This document shows positions 44,300-56,204 of a stretch of 64,000 nucleotides of DNA, piece after piece. How positions within the stretch are numbered: position 1 is the first letter of the stretch; each line of letters begins with the position of its first letter. The stretch comes from Mixophyes australis. Taxonomy: Eukaryota; Chordata; Amphibia; Anura; Limnodynastidae. Location of the stretch: positions 42,623,824 through 42,687,823 of the forward strand of contig JAVHZZ010000009.1 in NCBI GenBank assembly GCA_036250195.1, given 5' to 3'. Both the position numbers and the translations under genes were made by a program. Under the pieces are notes generated by a model. The model had not been told where the DNA came from and ran no database searches. It saw only the letters and a list, made by a program, of their open reading frames with translations.

Positions 44300-45885
44300 T
44301 CATTTATCCAGCTGACAAAGACAGCCCCACAGTTATTCAATACTATTACAATTCTATCCAGGAGATCAAATGCCAACTTTCTGATGTCACTTGTTATAAA
44401 GTTTAGAAGCTGGATCTAACCAGTGGATATATGAATGAAATTGACTATTATATAACTATGAATCTGTAACAGCTGGATTGTTGCTCACACTGCTAAATTT
44501 CTTACCCAAAGTTATTCTAAGATTCCTGTGATTCTCAGGCTACCTATGGTATGCAAATCTTCAGTTGATCCCCTAGGACATACTATCATTTCAACCTGGA
44601 GATCAGTGTGCCAACCTTCAACACAGTTTGTGTAATTTTTCTTTCATCTCATAGCAAACTCTAGTGTAAGGTATGTTGCTGACAGTAATTATTTCCTTGT
44701 CAAAATTAAGACTGCCTGTCCATTACTAGAGGGCTGTATGTTAGCTACCCTTTATGGAGGTAGCTTGTACACTAATATAATACATGAAAAGCAATTAGGC
44801 TGTTCATGATGCTATTGTTAACACTGAATTACCAAGGACCACCAGTTGAGTGTCTTTTGTTGCTAACTGACATTATTCTACATAAGAACAATTTTCTTTT
44901 TGTGACTCTGGATTACCTACAACTGCAGAGGACTGCAATGGGGTCAAACATGGCCCCCACTTATGCTAACATTTTTATGACCGAATATGAAATGAAATAT
45001 AATTTGATTGACCCTAATTATTCAAGATCAATACACTTTACATTTGTTATATAGACAAAGTGTTTTTGTTCAAACCTCTTTATGCTCTTTTGTTGAACAG
45101 CTCAACCTTCTTTTGGGTACCATCCAGTTCACAATTACGTTCAGTACAGAAACTGTCAAATATCTGGACATAACTGTTGTCAAATATAAGGATGGGATTC
45201 AGACATATCTATATAGAACAGAAACTGATAAGAACACCTGCATATTACCTTTATCACAGATGTTATGTGTGGTACACATCACCTCTGAAGTTGAGCTACT
45301 TAATTGAAATGGTGAGCTATTTATCTCTAGAGAATATAACCCTATTGAAATCAAACAAGCTATTTATTCTTGCTAAGGATGTGAAAGGAATCAGTGTTGG
45401 TTTCCAAATATGTGACCCAAAAAAGGACATTAGACTACAATTTCAACTGTTTACATGCATTTTCACCATCTTTCAGTGAAGTTATTTTAAGACACTGGCA
45501 TGTCATGGGCTCAGGTCATGTTCTCTCTAAAAAAAGTAAGTGAACCTCCTATGTTTTGTTATCACTGAGGCAACAATTTATGAGATCAACTCATCTGTAT
45601 GAATGTACATCCTAATTCTAAATCTGGATCAGGAAATTGACAGGAGGCTTGAAACCGATGTCCTCAAATATGCTGCTTGTGTGAATTGCCATTTTCTGCT
45701 TGTTGGTTTTAATTTGGTACACCCTGTCAGGGTCTGTCCCTCTCAAGTACAGACTTACTTGTGAGAGTCATTACATTATTTATATCATCCAATGTCCATG
45801 TAAAAATGTATATGTTGTAAAGTCTATACGAACGGCTAAAAAATGTTTTGCTATTCATAGGTCTTCATTTAAAAAGCTATGCTAA
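44300..45885 (+). pseudogene. Penelope RT and GIY-YIG endonuclease, broken
   Basis: The reverse transcriptase keeps the Penelope signature QRTAMGSNMAPTYANIFM near 44925-44980, followed in other frames by LLGTIQFTITFSTETVKYLD near 45110. The nuclease keeps LTCESHYIIYIIQCPCKNVY then VVKSIRTAKKCFAIHRSSFK near 45750-45870. The usual glycine of the second motif (VYVGK) is replaced, giving VYVVK. Stop codons near 45053, 45307 and elsewhere destroy it. Confidence 0.75.
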
Positions 45886-46141
45886 ATGGGACCGCTGCTG
45901 ATACCACTTCACTGATAGTCACCAGGCATTTTGTATATGCACGCCAGGCATCAAGGTCATGCTGTGAAACATCTTATGTTCATGCCTGTTGACCTTATTC
46001 CCCCATTACCCAAAGGGAAAATTTCTTCTTCAGCTTGAACGCAAATGGATTGAGAGACTTGCCAGCATGGCACTTGATGGATTTCATGAGGATTATAATC
46101 TTGATTTATATGTGATATATTAAGTTCTATAAGTGTTCTTA

Positions 46142-46298
46142 CAGACATGGAACTAACAAGCTGTGGGCCCTGGTGCAGGGAGATGGGGAGGAAGGAACCG
46201 GCGCTCCCAGCCCTCTGCATCTGCCATGCAGCAGGCCCCATTATCTCCATGGGCCCCGGTACACCGCACCTGATACACCAATGGTAATTCTGCCACTG
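46142..46298. mobile_element. Small hAT-type MITE
   Basis: The right end GGTAATTCTGCCACTG is typical of hAT MITEs. The left end CAGACATGGAACTAAC is decayed. The interior has complementary GGGCCCTGGTG and GGGCCCCGGTAC blocks. Flanks TGTTCTTA and GTTTCTTA suggest an 8-bp duplication with changes. Confidence 0.65.
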
Positions 46299-46914
46299 GT
46301 TTCTTATTAATCTTATATTTTGTTTTCATCTATTCTTACTCTGTCGATTCCTGCTGATAGGTATATTTTTTCTTTTCGTTCTCTTTTTAGAAGTTCCTTT
46401 CTTAGGGGTGTTAAATTTCTCCTATTATATGCATTCATGTGTTTGCATGTACTTTATTCTTTTTAGTGGTGCTATGCCCCTCTAGTCATACTTCAATCTA
46501 CCTATATTGTGCTTTATTTTTATTGGAACTGTGCACCACCTACTTTTGGTTTTTACATTGTGTTTGTGTCTGTGCTGTGTGTCATGACAGCTTGTTTTAT
46601 TAGTGCCCTGGCAGCTTTCTTTTACTTCTGCTGCTTTATATGCCTGCAGCATTACTTCAATTACTTGGGTAACCAGCGTGACAGGGCGCTGTATCTCCCT
46701 GTGATCGTTTCACAGATTGATGGCATGCTGAGAGGGTGTGGCACTCCTATGTTCTATTTTGCTGCCATTAGTTGTTTATAAGTTGCTAGTTTGTCATGCA
46801 TGTTGTGCCTTGATTAAGATATATATGTAGTGTTCAAAATAGCAGCCGTTGGTACTCAGCCTCTGTGTATGCATGAATAAAGAATTTGATTTTGCTGCTG
46901 GCTTCTTGGATCTC

Positions 46915-47242
46915 CATGCTTGATCTCCTCACCTCTCTCTTACCCTGTCCGTGTACTTGTTCCCCTTGCGCGTTATCCCCTCCACTGACTCCCCTTGTGC
47001 CTGCAGTCTGTTTGCCCTCCCTTTAGTATGTAAGTGCTTATGAGCAGTGCTCTCTTCCCTTCTGTCTCTATACCATTTCTTCTCCTCCAACTTCACTGTG
47101 TTAGCTATGCTTGGAGCTATTGGAGTCTTGGTTTTATTTGTTTATTGTTCTGTACTGTTTTACCCTGTATGGTCAACTGTTTGTACTCTGTACGGCACTG
47201 TGGAAATCTTGCAGCGCCTTATAAATAAAGGATAATAATAAT
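46915..47242 (+). mobile_element. L2 LINE 3' end
   Basis: It is related to the 3' UTR of the full-length L2. It has TGTACTGTTTTACCCTG, TCTGTACGGCACTGTGG, CTTGCAGCGCCTTATAAATA and a TAATAATAATAG tail. It is truncated at the 5' end and has no ORF. Confidence 0.8.
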
Positions 47243-47262
47243 AGTTACAAAGAAACTGCTGT

Positions 47263-47295
<33 letters not shown>

Positions 47296-47303
47296 CACAC
47301 ACA
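47263..47303. repeat. (CA)n microsatellite
   Basis: About twenty CA units with one interruption, next to the L2 tail. Confidence 0.9.
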
Positions 47304-48300
47304 AATTATCATTACTATACTCTGAATGTTATATCTATGGTTGAAAATATTTCCCTTTCATTTTAATATTCTCTTGTTTACTTCATATCTTGAAACACTA
47401 ATGAAAGCAGCACTTTTATTCATAGTTTTTATTGTGCTATGCAGCAGTTTCTGTGATTAATTTTATTGAGAAAGATTAACATATATCTTGACAGGCATAA
47501 AAAAAATCCCTTATCAAATGTTTGACCTCTTTTACACACTGACATATTACTTCCAATTGATTATCTAGCATTCTACCGTGCTACTCAGGTCAAAAGATTG
47601 AGATTATGTATGCATGTCAGAAAATACGGTCTCTGTAAAAATAAGCACAAATCCACGGTTGCAACAAATTTGAGAAATATAAATTAGTAATAGGTATTCA
47701 AAAAAATGTTGGCCAGAAATTTAGGGATATATCTGTCTGTTTTATTGTTTAATGCTTACTCCCTAATTGATTATTAATTAGATTATTTATTTTGCTTCTT
47801 TAAGGGTGCAATTGACCTTGATCACATTAATATTCATAGAGACATAGTAATTTCTCACATATTTCTGTTCTAACAGACTATTCAAACAATACATTGCCTG
47901 CATCCCAATACATAATTTAAAACAGTTATATGCTGAAAAGGGGGCATGATGGGGATTATGTTTTTCGAATACTTAGCAAGCACAGCAATATGTATGAGCC
48001 AACCGCTTGTGTTTGTCCCTATATTATAAGGTTGATACAGACACATTGTTTCCTCCTACAGAGAGCACATGCTTATACAGTGCACATAAGTGCTATATTT
48101 CATCCCTAAGTAGCAGAAAAATAAATAACAATGGCAGTTTTTTATCATCAGTTTTGAAATAAAAATGAAATAAAATTACAGATGCACCAAAATGAAACCA
48201 CAAATATATGTATATTGCCTTTAGCACATTATTATACAATACTCATTCTTTTAACAGTAACGTTTTTTACTGTATGTTAATAGACACAGAATTACACATG
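47304..48300. other. astn2 intron without recognisable repeat
   Basis: AT-rich, with no long frames and no transposon ends noticed. Confidence 0.5.
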
Positions 48301-48629
48301 TAGGGCCTGATTCATTAAGGAATGTAAGTTAAAAAAGGAGTAAGTTGTCCGCTGGACAAAACCATGTTACAATGCAAGGGGTGCAAATTAGTTTAATATT
48401 TTGCACATAAGTTAAATACTGGCTCTTTTGTCATGTAGCACCAAAATACTTGATAGCTTTATTTTTACACTGGAATTTCAAGTTGAGCTAGGGCATGTCC
48501 TATCCAACTATAAATCTGCAATCACATTTTAAATTTACATCCCTCTTCTATGCAACATGGTTTTGCCAAGGTGCAAAGTTACTCATTTATTTTTTTTACT
48601 TTCCTTTCCTTAATGAATCGGGCCCATAG
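48301..48629. mobile_element. MITE with GGGCCTGATTCATTAAGG ends
   Basis: The inverted ends GGGCCTGATTCATTAAGGAA and TCCTTAATGAATCGGGCCC enclose paired ACAAAACCATGTT and CAACATGGTTTTGCC blocks. TAG on both sides may be the target. A lone right end of a similar element is at about 54432-54455. Confidence 0.75.
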
Positions 48630-49235
48630 TCTGCTACTGCTGTATATGTTTTGTCCTTTTAATATTCCATAGTTGGTGAATGCCAAATCTTATCAACTGC
48701 TCAAAGAAAATGTTTTTTTTATTTATTATGAATAAAAAATACTATATGTAATGCTTTTTCTACATCTGTATGGATCCTTTTCTGGTGTGTTTGCAGTTAA
48801 TCACAGTCATAAATCTCTGACACTACTTTATTTGTTCACCCACACATGTGGTTTTTTGTTTACAAAGCAGAATTTGATCTTCCTTAAAGGTGCCATATAA
48901 TGAATTTCAGAATGCTTCGAAATGTTCACCTATTTCAAGGTGTGGGGAATGTAAGTGCTGTCTCAACATATATAATTAACTGTATGGTTCAACCAAGAGT
49001 AGCATTATCCTAGTGAGGTATAGATGATTTATAACCCTATGAAATCATACAAACAATTATCTTAGCACTTGCAGGCAATAATTCATGTGATCTTTTAGGT
49101 TTCAGCACCTGCAAAATAATTTATATGTCCATGCGGTTTTGGTCAATTCACCCGGATAAAAGGCTGTTTTTTAGACATGGTTCTGACAGCCAAGACAGCA
49201 ATGTGGTTTGAAAATAAGGTAAGTATTTAATAGGG
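48630..49235. other. astn2 intron without recognisable repeat
   Basis: AT-rich intronic sequence. Nothing assigned. Confidence 0.5.
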
Positions 49236-49239
49236 AGTC

Positions 49240-49590
49240 ACCGTTATTATTATTATTATTGTCATTGTTATATATAGCGTCAATCATATATGCAGTGCTC
49301 TACAGAGAATGTGAAGTCATTCACATAAGTCCCAATCCCATTGGAACTTACAATCAAATTTCACTACTACACACAAACATACACACACACACACACGCAC
49401 ACTAGGGTCGATTTTGTCAGAAGCCAATTAACCTACTAGTATGTTTTTGAACTATATGACAAAACTAGAGCACTCAGACGAAACCTCCACATACACATGA
49501 GGAGAACATACAAATTCCACACAGATAGGGCTCTGATCAGAATTGAATCATGACACAGAAAACGTGCCTCCGTGCTCTTACACCCATGTG
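49240..49590 (-). mobile_element. L2-related 3' end or SINE-like repeat, minus strand
   Basis: Reverse-complement copy of the 9945-10205 family. It starts with TTATTATTATTATTG, then TATATAGCGTC, CAGTGCTCTACAGAG, a CA tract, CCAATTAACCTACTAGTATG and GAGGAGAACATACAAATTCC. It has no ORF. Confidence 0.7.
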
Positions 49591-50044
49591 CATGCTGCTA
49601 CTTGCGGTGACAAGTCTGCAGTATAAATGGTGCCCCATCTTGAAATAATACGTGATTCCCCATAATAGTTAAATTATTTTTGCCCCTGTCATAAATCAAA
49701 TAGTGTTGCACCCATAATGAAATAATTTAATTTAATAAGTCAATGGTGACTCCCTAATAAATATTTACCTTATTCTTTTTTCTGTCCTGACAATAACTTA
49801 CGATTTGACTAATCTTGCCTATCACAATCACATCTAAAAAAACTCAGCACAATTTGTATACTTTACATGTGTAAAAGTCAGGATGGCCATTTCAACTGAC
49901 GCTTTGAAATCATATGGTTTGATGCGGTTTTGCCTTTAGCAAATCTCACAGTTTAAAAACCGCACATAAAACTGCTAATGAACATGCATTTTTGCCAAAC
50001 CGCACTTTAGTAAGCATCTCCCTAAATCTTTTATTCGGTCTCAC
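49591..50044. other. astn2 intron flank
   Basis: No repeat or gene recognised. The astn2 splice donor is at the right edge. Confidence 0.5.
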
Positions 50045-50233
50045 CTGAAACTCATCTGGAAAACTTGACCTTGATTGACTCTCTGGGTCTTGTTGTCAAA
50101 CCCATGTAACATCTCTCCAAACAGTGTGTCATTCAGGTGACTTTCTGGACGTAAACACTTAGAACCGTCACAAATATCCGTCACCATTAGACAAGTTCTG
50201 CCATCTGGAGCTAGTCGATATTCCTCAACACAA
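50045..50233 (-). CDS. astn2: Astrotactin-2 exon: EGF-like end and start of MACPF region
   Basis: This 189-base exon has acceptor tatgtctag and donor TTTCAG|gtgaga on the minus strand. It encodes CVEEYRLAPDGRTCLMVTD, completing the EGF-like unit begun in the exon at 56038, then CDGSKCLRPESHLNDTLFGE and a stretch with potential N-glycosylation sites (NDT, NKT), ending VNQGQVFQMSFR. Both borders split codons in the phase needed by the neighbouring exons. Confidence 0.9.
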
Positions 50234-50516
50234 CTAGACATAAATAAAACATATATCATTACGCATATATTTAAACAGATATAAAGAAAAAAATTATTGA
50301 ACACACCTCTGTATAATTTGTAACAAACACTTCAACATGTTATCGAATAATGTTAATGTAGACCTTTTACTTTCCTCTCCTCTCCTTCTTAGAGCACATT
50401 TTTTCATTATTCGATTATTTATATAGACAAACTCAGTTCTTTGAGGATTTCAATATATATCCGGTGTATTTTCCTTTAAAGTCCATATGCTGACTCTTTA
50501 ACCTTTACTCTCTGCC

Positions 50517-51146
50517 CAGAGCTATCTTAACACATGGGCACACTGGGCAGTTGCCTGGGGGCCCCACAAGCATAGGCATGCTAACTTTTCAGTATATTAT
50601 TGAAGGAGATTTATTCAGAACCTTCAAACCCTCTTTATTAAAACCTTTAGGTGGGCTAATCACCTCGGTATCAGTTGTTATCTGTACATGCAAACTTGCT
50701 TTTGTGAATACATATCTTTACCTTGACAAAAACAACATACAACGTAGACAAAATCAACAGACATCATTTTTTTAAGCAATTTTCTGCAAAACAAATTTCA
50801 CAAATGTTTTTATTGAACACTTGATTTATAATAAATAATTCCTTAATGATTTTGTACTGTGCCATCTCCGTTTGTTTGATTTACCAACTGAGTACCATTT
50901 ATATCTTGAACTTCTTGTTTTTCAACTTAAAGGCTCATGTTATAATTGTCCAAACATTTGTGTGGATTAATCTCTGCTGTACTGCATGTTTTTTAATGTT
51001 TAAACACTGATTTTGTTGGAGGTACTAATAAATATAAGCTTAATTTTATCGATAATTTACATTTTTATTCCTGTGAGTGAGTGTGTAGATAGTGCCCTGG
51101 TTCACTGTTTTACCCAGGGGCCTATAATGCTATTAAGACAGCCCTG
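50517..51146. mobile_element. hAT-type non-autonomous element (about 630 bp)
   Basis: The ends CAGAGCTATCTTAACA and ATTAAGACAGCCCTG are inverted. The 8-bp flanks TCTCTGCC (50509-50516) and TCTCTACC (51147-51154) differ at one base. The subterminal GCCTGGGGGCCCC and CCAGGGGCC blocks also pair. No transposase frame. Confidence 0.8.
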
Positions 51147-51154
51147 TCTCTACC

Positions 51155-51565
51155 TCCTGTTAAAATGGAAGTTAATTTTTTTAGAGCTCCCCATCTTTCT
51201 AATCTGACCCCCATGAAGCAAGTAGGGAATGCCATTACCTAGTGCCAGAAATGGCTTAGGGCTCAGGAGAATACCCCTCATTTGCTATGTGAAGGGGACA
51301 GATTCCAAAAGTAATCTTCCCCTTTAGTTTACACAAACTGTTCACTCTTCTTCATGTCTCATAGCCACTGTCACGCCTTAAATGTCCTTCAGTAATCCCA
51401 TAACCTATTTGCCCCTTATGTACTCTATTCTTCAAGCTAGCATTAAGAGTAGCTAATTGACTTCTATCACGCCAAGAATTTGCAGGGTTAGTTATTTAAA
51501 ATGTTATTGTGTACAAATACAAGTAGTGCCTTGCCTACAAAGATTCTGGAAAATGCATAAACTGT
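51155..51565. other. astn2 intron without recognisable repeat
   Basis: Nothing assigned. Confidence 0.5.
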
Positions 51566-51964
51566 CTATATAAAGTTTTCACTCCCTATGGCATTTTTCG
51601 CAATTTTTTCTTACGTCATAGCATTAAAATGAATTTATTTGTTAATTCTAACCACTGATCAATATAAAATACTCTGTATCAGAAAAACAGACTATAATTT
51701 ATTACATAAATATTTATCCCCTTGTTTTAGTAGAAGTTGAACTTATACAATTGAGTCTATTTGGCTTAGTCGCTACCATGTTTGTGCATTTGGACATTAC
51801 AATATCCACCCATTCTTCGTAATATTGCTTTAGTTGAATCCGGATGGATGGGTAATATTGTTGGTGAACATCAAATCCCAACTCATTCCATAGATTATAT
51901 TTTTTATGGGCTTGAGGTGTGGAATTTAACCATTCCAGGATATTGTTTTTTATCTGTGTTCTAT

Positions 51965-53188
51965 GGGGAGTATTCAATTGTTAGCGCGCGTTTAAAAAAA
52001 AAACCCCCTCAATTCAATTGTTTTTTTGCATGCACCCCCTCGCGCTCTATTATTGGTCATAGCGAGTTTGAAATGGTTAAGGCACTCATTTTACTATTAA
52101 AAAATAAAAGTAAATTAATGCAATTAAGAATGGCCCCAGCACTGCAAAGGAGATTGGGCCCCTACACTGCAATCAAGAAGGGCCCCAGCACTGCACAAGA
52201 GAATGGGCCCCCACACTGCAATGAAGAAGGGCCCCAGCACTGCAAGCAACAATGGCCCCCCCCTGTACAGCAGAATTAAAGATTTTACAAGGAGGTACAT
52301 TTTTTGAAATTTACAAACATTTGAACACTGGCCAAGCATGGACATTTGTAAGGTACAAATATTTATGGGACAGTGGGCAAGCCGGACCTTTCTTCGAAGG
52401 TAAAAATATTTGTTGGGACTTTGCGTAAGTGAGTGTGTGTAAGTAAAGCATCATAAAACTGAGGATTTCGTCCATGGTGAGTATTATGTATTTTTTTTTT
52501 TATTAAAATCTATGGTGTACATGAGGGTGTTTACTGTATTTCTTGGGGCTTTATTATTTTTAATAAAGATTTGTGGTTGGAATGAGGGTGTTGTGCTTTT
52601 ATTTAACATTTTGCTTTGTGGAACTATAAATAGAGTGGGGAAGCAAACGATTTTGCTTTTAAAATATAAATAAAAAAACATGATACTTTTTGGCACAACC
52701 ACCCCCCCCCCCTTAAAAAAAAAAGAATATAAAAAAGTTTTAAATACATGCAGCACTATGGTTATTTCTAAAGGGGGAAATTTCCAAAAATTATTAATTA
52801 TTATACACTTTTTTTAGTACTTTTCTTTTTTTAGGTTACTTTTATGAACTTTTACACCTATTTTCTCAGTTTAATTTCTTTTTTATTAACTTACAAAAAA
52901 ATTTTTTTTCTTTGAGCAGACCAAGGAGGTGCGAGATGAAACAGCAGATTTGCCTGTTTCACACTGAGCGTTAAAAAACAATTGAATAGCTTTTTCCGCT
53001 AAGGGTTCGCAGCCATCCTATACTTTTACATTGACAAATGCTTGGAGCGCGATAACACCGTTTCGGTAAAAAAAAAAAAAAGATTAGAATTGGGGGAGAA
53101 GTTTTCGCGCTCGAAAATAGGGAAAAATAGCAAAAAAAAGACTTAACGCGCTCGAACTTCCAAATTCGTTAACAATTGAATACCCCCC
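51965..53188. mobile_element. 1.2-kb element with GGGGNRTATTCAATTG ends
   Basis: Ends GGGGAGTATTCAATTGTTAG and GTTAACAATTGAATACCCCC are inverted, with TAT on both sides (51962-51964 and 53189-53191). It is a longer relative of the 25963-26182 MITE. Inside is a four-unit repeat at 52128-52260 alternating GGCCCCAGCACTGCA and GGGCCCCTACACTGCA-like sequence. No transposase frame is seen. Confidence 0.75.
52128..52260 (+). repeat. Tandem GGGCCCC...CACTGCAA repeat
   Basis: About five units of 25-30 bp inside the 1.2-kb element, for example AAGAAGGGCCCCAGCACTGC. Open frames over it come from the repeat. Confidence 0.7.
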
Positions 53189-53634
53189 TATCTATTTTGG
53201 TGTGGCTTTTGCTGTACTCACAAGTCCTACATGTCTAGTAGAGTGCAGCATGTTTTCCTCCTGGATTTGACTGTCTTGCTTCATCCACCCCGTCCCAGAG
53301 AAGCATCCCTTTAGCAATATGCTTCACAATATGGATAATACATTAATTGTAAACAGACCCGACTCCAACCAATTCATTTTGTGACTTCTGAAGAAAATTG
53401 ATTGAGTTTATTTTGGTGTATGCTGGGAAAAGGGATGACTATGTGTATAATCAATTATGTTGTTTTTTATTTGTAGCTAATAAAAGCAAGCTTTAGTTTT
53501 TTTATGTGACAAAAAAGAGCAATTTCTGTCCCTCAGTGCTACGAAAAAAACAATTTTTATTCAATGACGTAGAAAAAAAATCCCTGTAAAATGCCAAGGG
53601 GTGAGTACTTTAAGTTTTTAAAGTCACTATATAT

Positions 53635-54975
53635 TCAGATATCCAAGAATAAATAAGCCAAGATGTTTACATTGTTGCTACAATGTTGTAGTTCTTTGTA
53701 ACAGTTCACCTTTAGTGCTGCATAGAAGCTGATTTTATATCTGGTTGTCAACTTTAAAGGAGCTTTAAGTAATAGAGAGAGCTCTGGAGAAAAGGAAAAA
53801 CTCCAATTGATCAAGTGTCAGTTTAAACAATAGGATTCCTAAAGGTAAACATTGAATTTACCAATTTTTGAGGTGATTTAAGGCATGGTATCACTATAGT
53901 TCAAAGATGTTGAACAGAATTTTGACATTTTCTGACGTCCACATTTGTTTATGAAAGATCAGCCAGCTTGTAGTTTTTGTAGCTCAAACGTGAAACAATG
54001 CCTTAAAATCACCCGAATCACCGTCGGACGTAAGTGTGTGCCGTATCCTGCGTGAAATTGCTCTGTGTATGCTCAGAAATGGACCTAACGCTAGTAAACA
54101 CAAGTGCATGCAATTTATGTCCAAATGCAAATGAAACTCCGACTGCCTATGATTTGAAGAGCGGAACGGTGGAGGTAAGGGGCCTTACTGTACATTGCAT
54201 GCACCTTCGTCATATTCAGGCTTTGGGCATCTCTGAGGTATGTTGTTTTTAGCAGTATCACTTGCACCAGCTACTGGGCAGGTGAAAGTGCCTATAGATA
54301 GTGATGATAGTGGTGTATGCATGTCAGAACATTTGTTTGCAATCCAGAGAAACTTTTATGTACAGTATGCATTAAGAATAGCTGCAGACTTCGTGAAAAA
54401 TAATACTTGTATCATTCTCAAAACTTTTGGCCATGACTGTACTTAATGAATCAGGCCCCAAATGTTGTTGCCTACTTTTAGATCACCAGCAATACATTAT
54501 ATAAATTATTTAAACATGAAAGGTAATGGAGTATATTATTGTTTTCAAATTTTATATTATTATTGCATTTGTAGATTATAACTGAGTTGTTTTTTTTATT
54601 TTAAACACAACTACTTTGAGAAAAACTTCAGGATTTTCAGGAGTGATATATATTACACATGCAATATCAGGAGCCAAAGAATAGTAAACAAGTTAGAAGT
54701 CTACATATTCAAATCTAAGGTGAATAATACATTTTAATATTTTCCTTAGATGAGATGTGGCCAGTAACCTTTGCCTGTGCAATTCAAATTTTGTTTTCTT
54801 ATAACTTTTTGTATTCTTTCATAACCTTCATGTTTTTACTCATCCTATGTTTTTATTTCCTGTTTTCTGCACTTGCCCCCATTTTATTTAATATGCCTAC
54901 TTAGTTATGCCTATGGCCACCCATTTGGTGGCCCATTGTTGAACTGCACGTTAAGTGTGTAGTAGGTGATGAAAA
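53635..54975. other. astn2 intron with unassigned repeat end
   Basis: At 54425-54455 lies TTTGGCCATGACTGTACTTAATGAATCAGGCCCC, given here by its parts: TTTGGCCATGACTGTA, a Tc1-like terminus, and TTAATGAATCAGGCCCC, like the end of the 48.3-kb MITE. No partner end was found on the left. Confidence 0.4.
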
Positions 54976-54980
54976 AACAA

Positions 54981-55678
54981 TTGAGGCCTATTTATTAAAC
55001 CATAAACCAGTGTTTCCCAAACCCAGTCCTCAGAGACCCCTAACAGTGCAGGTTTTCCAGGTCACAAGTGAAATAATCAGTACCACCTGTGGATCTTTCA
55101 AAATGTGTCAGTCAGTAATGAATACACCTGTGCTCCAGCAAAGAGATTTGGAAAACAAGTACTGTTAGGGGTCCTTGAGGACTATGTTTGGGAAAAACTG
55201 CCCTAAACCATGTGGGAACTGCCTTTTTCCATATGGCTTAGGCATTTTTAGTAAATTTGTACTTTAAGAAAAGCCTAATACAGGAGATGAAGGAGATATC
55301 TCCTGCATTAGGCAAAGTACTGCATTAAACCGCAGTCCCCATTATACTCAATCTGGGCAAGTTTATTAAGCTCTGAAAAGCTTAGCTTTTTGGAGCTTGA
55401 CTCCGATGACTAACGCCATCTGAACATGGTGTTAGCCGTTCAATGCTATGGGGAGAGCATCCGCAGGAGAGGGATCTCAGGCAGCGTTGCTACTTTCTCC
55501 TGCAGTCAGAACACAGAGTCTTTCTTAGAAAACAGTCATCAGTGGGACAGCCTCCTGTCGGACACACTGTCATTACATGACTTGTATATTAAATTGCCCC
55601 AAAAAGTCATCTGTCATCATTGCAGTGACAGATGATACTTAGCGGGGCAAAAATACGATAATTATTAAATGGGCCCCT
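54981..55678. mobile_element. MITE with GGGGCCCATTTAATAA ends, carrying a hAT insertion
   Basis: Left GAGGCCTATTTATTAAAC and right TTATTAAATGGGCCCC are inverted. The interior is non-coding, and a hAT MITE at 55008-55200 is inserted near the left end. TTA or TAA next to the ends is compatible with a 3-bp target. Confidence 0.6.
55008..55200. mobile_element. hAT-type MITE, CAGTGTTTCCCAA family
   Basis: Ends CAGTGTTTCCCAAACCCAG and GTTTGGGAAAAACTG are inverted, with paired CCCCTAACAGT/ACTGTTAGGGG. Flanking CCATAAAC (55000-55007) and CCCTAAAC (55201-55208) form an 8-bp duplication with one change. Confidence 0.85.
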
Positions 55679-56037
55679 AAATGAGTTCTGCTTTTTGCAC
55701 TGTGATAAACAATTCCTATAGCAGTTTTTAGGGAAAATTGTCTTATTTTTTTCAGAAATTATCAGTTAGTGGCCATAAAAATTTATAATAGAAATTCTGG
55801 AATACATTTAGATATAACTTATAATACAGAAAGGCAGGCACAATCAAGATAGTCATAACACATAGCTCCATTTTATTAATAAATACTGGGTCATATCACA
55901 ATTAATTACCTATCATATTTATCAAACATGTGTTGGGCTGTTCCCAAGCATTACCCTGTAATAATCAGGCACCTATTCTTGCCACACTTTTTCTACTGAC
56001 TTTTGTCTTTGTTTATGTCTGTGTGGTAGGCTCTCAC
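55679..56037. other. astn2 intron flank
   Basis: No repeat or gene recognised. The splice donor of the exon at 56038 is at the right edge. Confidence 0.5.
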
Positions 56038-56204
56038 CCGCAGAACATGTATATAGCATTCTCGCTCGGATCGTCTGGGAGGGAAATCATCTGTTGTAGA
56101 CAAAGCTGTTCACAGCCTCCGTTGGATCCATCTGAGCAGTCAATTCCTTTGGTGTATTCATAGCAGCCACTTCCATCCTTCATTGGCTTCAGCCCCATAG
56201 GACA
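56038..56204 (-). CDS. astn2: Astrotactin-2 exon: EGF-like domain
   Basis: This 167-base exon has acceptor ttcctatag and donor TGCGG|gtgaga on the minus strand. It encodes [17 protein letters not shown], then [19 protein letters not shown], a cysteine-rich EGF-like unit, and [15 protein letters not shown]. It joins the exon at 50045 through a split Gly codon to give FCGCVEEY, the continuous ASTN2 sequence. Preceding exons must lie to the right of the window; none was seen up to 64 kb. Confidence 0.9.

Larger units (their letters stand above)
43730..46905 (+). mobile_element. Penelope-like element (copy 2), decayed
   Basis: Recognisable pieces run from an N-terminal IIYPADKDSPTVI at about 44300, through RT motifs at 44.9-45.3 kb, to a GIY-YIG nuclease at 45.7-45.9 kb and a 3' region ending near the GAATAAAGAATTTG signal at 46.88 kb. 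A hAT MITE is inserted at 46142. Frameshifts and stops are frequent. Confidence 0.75.
51566..53634. mobile_element. Tc1/mariner-like relic interrupted by a MITE
   Basis: Left TATATAAAGTTTTCACTCCC then ATGGCATTTT, and right AAATGCCAAGGGGTGAG then TACTTTAAG, are inverted relatives next to TATATA. Internal fragments on both sides of the MITE do not give a readable transposase. The exact ends are approximate. Confidence 0.6.

Noticed and set aside
35119..56204. ASTN1 as the identity of the spliced gene
   Set aside because: The diagnostic stretch YGSHYISEALYGSEL and the QVFQMSFRENNFIKDF junction match ASTN2. ASTN1 differs strongly at these places.
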